The position numbers and the translations under genes are program-made. A model generated the notes under the pieces. That model worked only from the letters and a program-made list of their open reading frames with translations, was not told where the DNA came from and made no database searches. Of a DNA stretch of 64,000 nt, positions 38,701 to 46,159 are shown piece after piece. The DNA lies in IMG/VR virus record IMGVR_UViG_3300025771_000012, positions 1 through 64,000 of that record; one strand, given 5' to 3'. The stretch is from a virus. Position 1 is the stretch's first letter, and the number at the start of each line of letters is the position of its first letter.

Positions 38701-41015
38701 AACTTTTCTAGTTCTGGGTCTGATGTCAAATCAATTTCAATTTCTGTAGATGGATCAATAGTCTCTGGATCATCAAATTGACTTGTATAAAGTTTTACGA
38801 TATTTGCACGTTTTTCAATTCTTATTTTTGTTCCATTAGGAAACATATTCCACTGAGCGCCCTGTGATTCCACCTCTGCATCCAAAAATTCAGCAGGAAC
38901 TTCTGGTTTTGGTGCAGTAGGAGTTCCATCCCATATTTCGTGATAGAAAGGATTGATATCTTTATCAAATTCATATTCATAATCAATAACTTCATCAGGA
39001 CGTAAACCCAACCATTCCCAAGGTTCACCAAGAGTGCTACTTGCCTGATTACAGTTTGCAATTGCAAGCCAAGACTTACCTCTAAAGTGTTGTCCAAGAG
39101 CTCGTAATACACTTAACGTGTATTCTTTTCCATCTTCAAATACAAAACCAATAACTAAACCAACTGCATCATTATCAAACTCTCCACTCTTTACCCTAAC
39201 TTCTAAATTATAATTTTCATAAGATTCAAAAGAAACAAATCCAGTATAACCTCTGAAATTTTGAGTAGAAACTATTTTATTATCGACAATATCATATACA
39301 TATGCAGTTTCTAATTCATCTTGTGGGTCAAATGGATATACTGCCTCATCACCTAAATGAGAAAATCTATACCAAGAATTAAATATTTGATCCGCTCGGA
39401 AACCATCGGTAAATGGGTTATCAAATAATCTAGGAATTCTTTCAATCTCAAACCAGACTATGCCATCATATGATGGAAAATTGAGAGAAAGCAAATCAAT
39501 ACTCAGATGTACCCATTCTTTATCTACTTGTCCACTCAAATCAAAGTCTATTTCATCAATTAAAGATGATGTATTTTTAGAATAAAAATTGGTTAAATCT
39601 TCCAACACATCTTCGTGGTTTTCTTTTGAGTGATAAACAGATACTCTTAAATGTTCTTCAAATAAACTAAAATCTATGTCTTTAACACTTACTGAAAAAT
39701 GAAATACATCTTCAAGGGTATTCATTCTCTGCGAAGGATGTCTTGGATGCCAGTATTTAAATGGGACGGTTGCAGTTTTTCTATTATAACCATCTAATAC
39801 AACATATACCCCATCCTGTTGTTCATCTAAGGTAGAACTAATTTGTGGAATATATCTTTTGTTTACATTATATTTGTTTTTAAATACACCTTGATTAAAC
39901 TCATCGTAAGTTGATGTATATGTTGTTGCCGTAACAGTACCAAATAACAACTCAGAGTTTATCGTAGTGTATAATTTTGCATTCGTGTCTTCAGCATATT
40001 GTTCGTCTATTTTTTCTCCGTTTTTTGTGCCAATATACAAATATGCACTTCTATAGTCCCATGCGATATCTGCAAAACTTGTAATAAAATTATTACTCAA
40101 TTCCCCTGTCCATACAGACTTATTGGCACTAGGTTCATCGAAAGTGTTTATGATAATCATATCACCATCAGAAAAAGTAGAAATAAAATTTCTTAGATTT
40201 ATTGCATTGAAATATCCTATAGTTCTAACTTCTCTAAAAGTAACTGTAAAATTTTCTGGTGGTAAATTTTGTAATGTGGCTCTGGTGGAAATTGTTGGAG
40301 ACTCAACTGATCCTGCGATAAATCCCATAGAATCTAATGCAGCAAAAGTATCAGGGTCATTTATATCGTATGTCCCTACAAGTTCATATACCTCACCAAC
40401 AACTGCGTCTTGTCCTGCCACCAAAAATGTACTAAGAGACTCTGTACTATCAAAAGTGTCATATTGAATACTATCAACAAATGTCCAAAAACTACCATTC
40501 TTGATTAATTTTGTAACTCTAACTCCTCGACTTGTATGATAGAGTTTTTTATCAATTTGTTTTGTGATTGGATTGTAATAATCAATCCTTTGAGATCGAT
40601 ATTCACTGGAATTTGCGGTGACATTGGCAGCGTCCAATCCAATACTTTCTACTTCAATATAAAAGTTTGGATTATATTCTCCAATACCACCTCTATGAAC
40701 ACTTGTTTGAACTAAGTTGTCATAATATCTTTGTGCTAAATTTATTCCATTTGTATAGAAATAGTTTGCATAACCAATCTCATCAAGTTCTAGTCCATAG
40801 TTCCATACTAAATCAGAACGCCTAACTTCATATGTCTTTCCCTGATAAGTTTTTATTCTTTCTAGATCAATTGCATTATTTCTAGGATCGATGTCTGGAG
40901 TAAAGTAATTTACATATTCGACTTGTGGTGGATCAATAGTTTCAACTATAATATTTGAAACTATTTTAGTTGCAACCTGTATCTTTTGTCCATTAGCGGT
41001 TTGAAACTGTGGCAT
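35703..41015 (-). CDS. Very large virion structural protein, probable baseplate or tail-tip component
   Basis: This 1770-aa protein begins MPQFQTANGQKIQVATKIVS. Residues about 555-800 (YPFDPQDELETAYVYDIVDN through SNFSAANASWEDVIFEPL) look like a lectin-type jelly roll. Residues about 1005-1170 contain several imperfect 30-40-residue repeats of the form YF, K, KDI (YFGKPKDINI, YFAKYKDSAF, YFIKSKDIVL, FFDRAKDIQF). The stop overlaps the PAAR gene, so the two proteins are probably made together. Size and position suggest a baseplate wedge or tail-tip scaffold. In T4 the large wedge gp7 is 1032 aa, but I see no motif that proves a gp7 relation. The identity remains open. Confidence 0.55.
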   Translation of the reverse strand: MPQFQTANGQKIQVATKIVSNIIVETIDPPQVEYVNYFTPDIDPRNNAIDLERIKTYQGKTYEVRRSDLVWNYGLELDEIGYANYFYTNGINLAQRYYDNLVQTSVHRGGIGEYNPNFYIEVESIGLDAANVTANSSEYRSQRIDYYNPITKQIDKKLYHTSRGVRVTKLIKNGSFWTFVDSIQYDTFDSTESLSTFLVAGQDAVVGEVYELVGTYDINDPDTFAALDSMGFIAGSVESPTISTRATLQNLPPENFTVTFREVRTIGYFNAINLRNFISTFSDGDMIIINTFDEPSANKSVWTGELSNNFITSFADIAWDYRSAYLYIGTKNGEKIDEQYAEDTNAKLYTTINSELLFGTVTATTYTSTYDEFNQGVFKNKYNVNKRYIPQISSTLDEQQDGVYVVLDGYNRKTATVPFKYWHPRHPSQRMNTLEDVFHFSVSVKDIDFSLFEEHLRVSVYHSKENHEDVLEDLTNFYSKNTSSLIDEIDFDLSGQVDKEWVHLSIDLLSLNFPSYDGIVWFEIERIPRLFDNPFTDGFRADQIFNSWYRFSHLGDEAVYPFDPQDELETAYVYDIVDNKIVSTQNFRGYTGFVSFESYENYNLEVRVKSGEFDNDAVGLVIGFVFEDGKEYTLSVLRALGQHFRGKSWLAIANCNQASSTLGEPWEWLGLRPDEVIDYEYEFDKDINPFYHEIWDGTPTAPKPEVPAEFLDAEVESQGAQWNMFPNGTKIRIEKRANIVKLYTSQFDDPETIDPSTEIEIDLTSDPELEKFIYSRIGISNFSAANASWEDVIFEPLIDVESETTSEDYPTSRNGFIAVGGMGTERTYMSEELSGPVPNPYFIEIIDSTRFVVDRQELESVAKFDLRTFELSVGMDGYNQDVVELMRPDLYGSTILDYNNINMILQSKTIHFDYSPFTGGKSLDISKIWEMDFIDRRPSTPIFEQTLGGLKVKQDLITKIWEVNLAGITYNFGDLPRAEYTIIRDNLNLLGELPRAEFTTSNTQDLILDTNTGLYYFKPSDEASDITKSLYFGKPKDINIPINHYFAKYKDSAFKYNQQIKEVMDVVIPPNDYFIKSKDIVLDNTLFKETVKIFEFDYPKSVFFDRAKDIQFNVAPFYTETLDKTYINKLFFIDLDEWNTSLNFSPFQYNMDDVSYIIEQNYLLAKDTGIDPKNSFKFKMLEEIFKPKFIVSNQPTYEFIFDSFVGVSSNLWDATKFQPTYYEKVESGHPRSDGSDAYGHEPTTVEVPKSRYKEGAFLGFIKENSVGKNHGSGAFHVDQEYSETQILGDVGSGGKFLFEFSEVDWDLDKNGSFESGWGLARAAKKQYNFTYEIIKNDKTGRLPDCLELDGNIIKGRLSETDMFVRKNAFETWMKSQGQEIDGAWISHADNIDYDYSDFQLTNPRIFTLQMTGTNTTRGELDVIHSGGERYSFGEVIVQGDTTLVIDSVGSDYTTEVLRDTGVETVTVTRYEYRELKGEIDITSNETTQTSVFVPSTQTASIEIAKLQEDLVFATGNTATLIQERIDELQDIIDGNVASEGYFAITDESPITNFKYVESEETSLQAIVHDFIVDNSGGLIKNIEIVMPIWNNFTYDKDLFLHKSDKIQTPDNQDRLKWIEEQRNKGNFTYDPSRNNTALDNAWIQSINNYNNGIITYDDYVWKKNFIINSRSFMSEEKREEYIEYIDSFVKLEFGTTDKYNVNQAKLSQVSIEYFNTNYPYVESENNQFTYLENIEPFVLNCEFEVSEEIFYDFDQDAKVIRGYPVYASCN

Positions 41016-41028
41016 TCTTAACTATCCA

Positions 41029-44000
41029 TCAACTAAAAAATCTGTTGCCCAATTCTCTATCAACAAATGGGCCAATATATTTATTTGCTGATAAGACAGG
41101 CGTTAAGACATATAATTTTATCTCACCATCTCTCATTACGATTGTACCAAGTTCCCTTGTTCCATCATCCTGACTGGGTGGATTACTTGGTGCGTCTTCA
41201 TCAATCTCTTCATCGTTTGTAGGCGGAACTGGTTGATCATCGTCAGGCTCTTCATCTGGAATAACTGGTGGTTGTGAATCATCATCAGTTTCTTCATCTG
41301 GAATAACTGGTGGTTTTCCATCATCATCAGTTTCTTCATCTGGAATAACTGGTGGTTTTCCATCATCATCGGTTTCTTCATCTGGAATAACTGGTGGTTG
41401 TGAATCATCATCAGTTTCTTCATCTGGAATAACTGGTGGTTTTCCATCATCATCAGTTTCTTCATCTGGAATAACTGGTGGTTTTCCATCATCATCAGTT
41501 TCTTCATCTGGAATAACTGGTGGTTCAGAAACATCTTCTGTATCATCTGTATCTGTTACTGGTGGTTCAGAAACATCTTCTGTATCATCTGTATCTGTTA
41601 CTGGTGGTTCAGAAACATCTTCTGTATCATCTGTATCTGTTACTGGTGGTTCAGAAACATCTTCTGTATCATCTTCGTCAGTAACAGGCGGTTCTGAAAC
41701 ATCTTCTGTTTCATCAGTATCTGTAGTGGGTGGTTCTGAAACATCTTCTGTAGTTTCTTCATCATCTACTACTGGTGTTGTGTCATCTTCTTGTGCATCA
41801 TCTAATGTTTCGTCTGCACCATCAGTATCAGTCTGCTCTTCTCCATCAGAAACTCGTATAGATGGGTCTGTTTCGAAATCATCTTCATCTCCTGACGGAA
41901 CTCCAGGCTGATCTTCTGGAACTTCATCATCTGAGCCAGTAGGAATCTCTTCATTGTCTGTATCATTTCCATCCGTAACTGGTGGTGTTGTATCATCTTC
42001 ACCCGCTTCATCGGTAGATGGAACTGAGTCCGTATCATCTTCACCATCTTCATCCGTAGATGGAACTGAGTCCGTATCATCAATAGAATCGTCACCAGAA
42101 GATTCTGTAGCATCTGTATCATCAACAGTATCGTCACCAGAAGATTCTGTGGTGTCGGTATCATCACCAACCGTTTCATCATCTGATGTAGATGTATCAG
42201 ATATATCATCTACTGTATCTTGTTCTCCGCCAACACCAGCATCACTATCTTCTACAGCATCATCTTCACTTGTCGGGTCTCCAGATTCATCTGTAGTTAC
42301 ATCTGTACCATCTTCGGTAGTATCTGTTTCGTCACTAACTGTATCATCTTCGCCTTTAGGGTCACTTGGTTGATCTGTAGTTACATCTGTACCATCTTCG
42401 GTAGTATCTGTTTCGTCACTAACTGTATCATCTTCGCCTTTAGGGTCACTTGGTTGATCTGTAGTTTCGTCTGTACCATCTTCAGTAGTATCTGTCTGAT
42501 CGTCAACTGTATCATCTTCTGAGGTTGGTTGGCCAGATTCATCTGTAGTTACATCTGTTCCATCTTCAGTAGTATCAGTTTCATCTTCCGTTTCATCTAC
42601 AGAGGATTCTGTTGAAGTTGTGTCATCTTCCGTTTCATCTACAGAGGATTCTGTTGAAGTTGTGTCATCTTCCGTTTCATCTACAGAGGATTCTGTTGAA
42701 GTTGTGTCATCTGTTGTTTCATCCGTTTCTGTTTCAGTTGAAGTTGTGTCATCTGTTGTTTCATCTATGTCTGAGACAGGTGGTTGGTTTGAATCTTCTC
42801 TATTATCAACATCAACTTCGATGCCGTCATTTTCATCATTTGGTTCTTCCGAATCAATTACTGGTTCATTTAACTCATCAGTGGTTTGATTATCATCGGT
42901 AGCAGAAGTTGTTGAGTCATCTTCAGATTCAGTGTCATCAGTAACAGAAGTTGTTGAGTCATCTTCAGATTCAGTGTCATCAGTAACAGAAGTTGTTGAG
43001 TCATCTTCTGAAGTCTCAGTATCTACTGCTGTTGTTGTTTCATCATCTTCAGATTCAGTATCATCGGTAGCAGAAGTTGTTGAGTCATCTTCAGATTCAG
43101 TACCATCAATAACGGAAGTTGTCGAGTCATCATTAGAGGTTTCATCTGCACTAGAAGTTGCGTCACTATCATCATCCACTCCATCATCACCAACATTATT
43201 AGTTTCTTGCTGATCTACTGATGTATCAGAATCGGATTCGGTATCTCCAGATTCGTCAACTGGTGTATCAGTATCTGTACTAACTTCTATTTGTTGATCT
43301 ACTGATGTATCAGAATCGGATTCGGTATCTCCAGATTCGTCAACTGGTATATCTGTTTCGGTTTCGATTATATTCTGTTCGTCAGTAACATCACTCGCAT
43401 CATCTGAAACTGGCTGAACTTCATCTTCGACCTCAGAATCTGGCGTTTCTGTTGTGCTAGGATCTTCTTCTGGCACCTCACTAGGAGTTGTAGTATCTTC
43501 GGTTGCATCTTCTGGAGTTTCGGTATCAGTTCCACCTTCAAGTTCAGAATCAGAAACCACATTTCCATCAGACACAGTTTCTGAAGATTCGTCTTCCTCA
43601 TCTAAAGATGGTGAAGGTGTAGCATCTGTATCGTCATCTACTGTAGCGTCTGGAGACTCTGTAGCATCTGTATCGTCATCTACTGTAGCGTCTGGAGACT
43701 CTGTAGTGTCCGTGGCATCATCTACTGTAGCATCTGGAGACTCTGTAGCATCTGTATCGTCATCTACTGTAGCGTCTGGAGACTCTGTAGTGTCCGTGGC
43801 ATCATCTACAGTTGCATCTGGAGACTCTGTAGTGTCCGTGGCATCATCTATAGTTGCATCTGGAGACTCAGTAGCGTCTGTACTATCGTCTACTGTGGCA
43901 TCATCTACTGAAGTTTCTGTAACCTCATCATCGACACTTGTATCAGAAGTTGTTGAATCTGCACTATCTTCTTCGACAACTTCTCCATCACTTCCAGTTG

Positions 44001-46085
44001 AAATTTGTTCGTCTGAAGTGGTGTCCTGCGAATCTACTGTTTCACTAGCAGCATCCAACTTTTCTTCCAGTTGTTGTTCTTCTGGAGACTCTTCTGTTCT
44101 TTCTTGCTCAACACCTTCCGTTGTTTCTACTGTGGTATCAATATCTGCAGTAACTTCTTCTACTACATCTTGTTCTTCTGAACTATCTAATGTAGAAGTT
44201 TCTATTACATCAACGGTTTCATCTTTTGCCTGATCTAGTGTTGATAACGTTTCAATTGTTTCATCAGTTTCTGGTAAAATAAATGTTTCAGTTAAAGTTT
44301 CTTCCAAAAATTCTTGTAGTACTGTTGAAAGACTTTCTCTGACCAATTCTTGGGTTATATTTTCTAATTGAATATTTTCTAAATCTAATAAAATATCTGG
44401 AGTTAAAAGACTTTGAATATCTTCTAAGTTTTGAATGTCTGCAGTTTTTAATTCTTCGGAATCACTTAATTCCGATAATACTTGAATTAGAAAATCTGGA
44501 GTTATTTCTTCGGCAAAAGATTCTAATTGATTTGTTAAAATATTTTCTAGGTCAGAAAAAAGATCTGATAGTTTTAATTCTTCGTTATCTGTTAATTCTT
44601 CTCTAACCTGTTCTAAAGAGCCTGTTGAATAGTAGAGCCTGTTGAATAGTATCTGAAAATGTATCTGGTGTAGATGTTTCTGGAGAATCAGTAACGGCAA
44701 GTAGTTCTTGTTCAGAAGTTTCTACAACCTCATCTTCTGCAAATGTATCTGGTGTAGATGTATCTGGAGAGTCTGTTACTGCCAACAACTCTTGTTCAGA
44801 AGTTTCTACAACCTCATCTTCTACAAATGTTTCTTGTTCTGAAGTTTCTGGAGAATCAGTAACGGCAAGTAGTTCTTGTTCTGAAGTTTCTGGAGAATCA
44901 GTAACGGCAAGTAGTTCTTGTTCTGAAGTTTCTACAATCTCATCTTCTACAAATGTATCTGGTGTAGATGTTTCTACAACCTCATCTTCTACAAATGTTT
45001 CTTGTTCTGAAGTTTCTGGAGAATCAGTAACGGCAAGTAGTTCTTGTTCTGAAGTTTCTGGAGAATCAGTAACGGCAAGTAGTAAGTAGTTCTTGTTCAG
45101 AAGTCTCTGAAACTTCATCTTCTACAAATGTTTCTTGTTCAGAAGTTTCTACAACCTCATCTTCTACAAATGTTTCTTGTTCTGAAGTTTCTGGAGAATC
45201 AGTAACGGCAAGTAGTTCTTGTTCAGAAGTTTCTACAACCTCATCTTCTACAAATGTTTCTTGTTCTGAAGTCTCTAAAGTTTCTTGAACCAATTCTTGC
45301 GTATAATCTTGAGATTCTTGTGTTTCTAAAACACTATCAATCTCCGCATCCTTTGCGGTAATAACCTCTGTAATCTCCGCACTCTCTTGGACTGTTGTTT
45401 CTACAATATCAGTTTCAGAAGTTAAAATTGTATCTCTAAATTCTTCAAATTCTTGAGCAAGTAAAACTTGCAAATCACCAAGAGCTTCCTGATATGCCTC
45501 TGAAAAATTTTCTTGAATGAGTGTAGACAGTTCTTCTTTTACACTTTCAAAATCTACATCACCAGCATTTAATTGGTTTATAATACTTTGAAATACAGTT
45601 GTATCAGAATCTGTTAATGTAGGAGATGTCGTATCAATCTTTTCAAGATCATCATTGGTCGAGGAAGTTGACCTATCTGAGTCAAAGTTCGCAACCTCTG
45701 GATCGTTTAATTCGACAATATAATCTATTGTTGTGCCATCTGCAACAATACTGTATGTGTTGGATTGATTTAGGGTTGGATTTTCTAAAGATAATTGTAC
45801 TACATCGTTATTAGATATTGTTGTACTTGTACCTTGACTAGTGCCATTGACAAGAATATCTCCAGCAGAAAATGACAGTGTTATAGAAGATGCAAGACCA
45901 GAAACAAATACTATGTTTGATAATACGGTAATATCCCAAGAAGTTGTTGTTGCATTATAAGTGTATGTAAGTCCATTTTGTTCAACAACTTGGCCATCAG
46001 ATGGGCCATTGATTCCAACTGGAGAATCAATTCCAACCTTGACTTTTATTACATCGTTAAATAAAAATATATTTTCTACAGACAT
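41029..46085 (-). CDS. Giant acidic 14-residue-repeat protein (frame interrupted by two short insertions)
   Basis: The ATG at 46085 starts a 271-residue front part (MSVENIFLFNDVIKVKVGID) with a variant of the fibre module (GPSDGQVVEQNGLTYTYNAT, then W) and a beta-rich domain. Next come 15 repeats of 14 residues (TSEQELLAVTDSPE / TSEQETFVEDEVVE). A helical acidic linker of about 120 residues follows, then 74 repeats of 14 residues with Asp at position 1, and a 42-residue tail (RELGTIVMRDGEIKLYVLTP to NRFFS). The frame shifts at a 7-bp duplication (45077-45090) and again at a 17-bp-period duplication (44617-44650). Removing 7 bp and 16 or 19 bp gives one protein of about 1676 aa. It is extremely rich in Asp, Glu, Thr and Ser and probably extended. 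The function is unknown; a fibre stalk or cation-binding surface protein is possible. Confidence 0.7.
41158..44265 (-). repeat. 74 contiguous 42-bp (14-residue) coding repeats
   Basis: Counting back from the C-terminal tail, every 14 residues start a new unit without a gap, and the arithmetic closes exactly (74 x 42 = 3108 bp). Asp is at unit position 1 in 67 of 74. Local families include DATDTTESPDATVD, DDSTTSVTDDTESE, DDTTSTESSVDETE, DVSEPPVTDTDDTE and DDGKPPVIPDEETD. Confidence 0.92.
44617..44650. repeat. 17-bp-period tandem duplication at a frameshift
   Basis: AGAGCCTGTTGAATAGT occurs at 44617-44633 and again at 44634-44650. The reading frame of the acidic protein changes here; a net insertion of 1 mod 3 (for example 19 bp) would restore QQALEQVREE. 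Confidence 0.85.
44636..45272 (-). repeat. 15 coding repeats of 42 bp (TSEQ family)
   Basis: Fifteen 14-residue units run from 45272 to 44636 once the extra 7 bp at 45077-45090 are removed. They alternate among TSEQELLAVTDSPE, TSEQETFVEDEVVE and TSTPDTFVEDEIVE types. Confidence 0.9.
45077..45090. repeat. 7-bp tandem duplication causing a frameshift
   Basis: AAGTAGT is repeated twice in tandem. With one copy removed, EQELL runs on in frame into AVTDSPE, as in every other unit of this repeat family. Confidence 0.88.
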
Positions 46086-46098
46086 TTTTCTTTGGTAT

Positions 46099-46127
46099 AA
46101 AAAAAGGGGAGACTTTATGTCTCCCCT
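46099..46127 (-). terminator. Strong intrinsic terminator after the 1571-aa gene
   Basis: The minus strand reads GGGGAGAC-ATAAA-GTCTCCCC followed by seven T. That is a perfect 8-bp GC-rich stem (extendable by one A-T pair) with a 5-base loop and a T-run. It lies between the 1571-aa gene and the acidic repeat gene. Confidence 0.92.
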
Positions 46128-46128
46128 A

Positions 46129-46136
46129 TATTTATG
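46129..46136 (-). promoter_or_regulatory. Late-promoter-like octamer beside the terminator
   Basis: The minus strand reads CATAAATA (7 of 8 late-consensus bases) just upstream of the terminator stem and 44 bp before the acidic repeat gene. A transcript from it would begin within the hairpin. Confidence 0.4.
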
Positions 46137-46159
46137 ATAATTTTATCAATCTTTAGAAA

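Noticed and set aside
41136-41546. Minus-strand open frame with repeated NHQLFQMKKLMM units
   Set aside because: It is a shifted frame of the PPVIPDEETDDD repeats and has no independent start signal.
43454-44233. Long plus-strand open frame (259 codons) opposite the acidic repeats
   Set aside because: It is the complement of the 42-bp repeats, giving a Ser/Val-only protein. There is no ribosome-binding site, and all convincing genes are on the minus strand.
41158-44265. CRISPR-like array
   Set aside because: The repeats are contiguous, without spacers, and lie in one coding frame.
41029-44700. Independent 1223-aa gene starting with TTG at 44700
   Set aside because: Its first 30 residues are an out-of-frame reading of the TSEQ repeats. 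The true upstream part is in the other frames, before the duplications.
41029-46085. RTX-type calcium-binding adhesin
   Set aside because: RTX repeats are nine residues with GGxGxDx. These units are 14 residues, poor in glycine, and do not fit.
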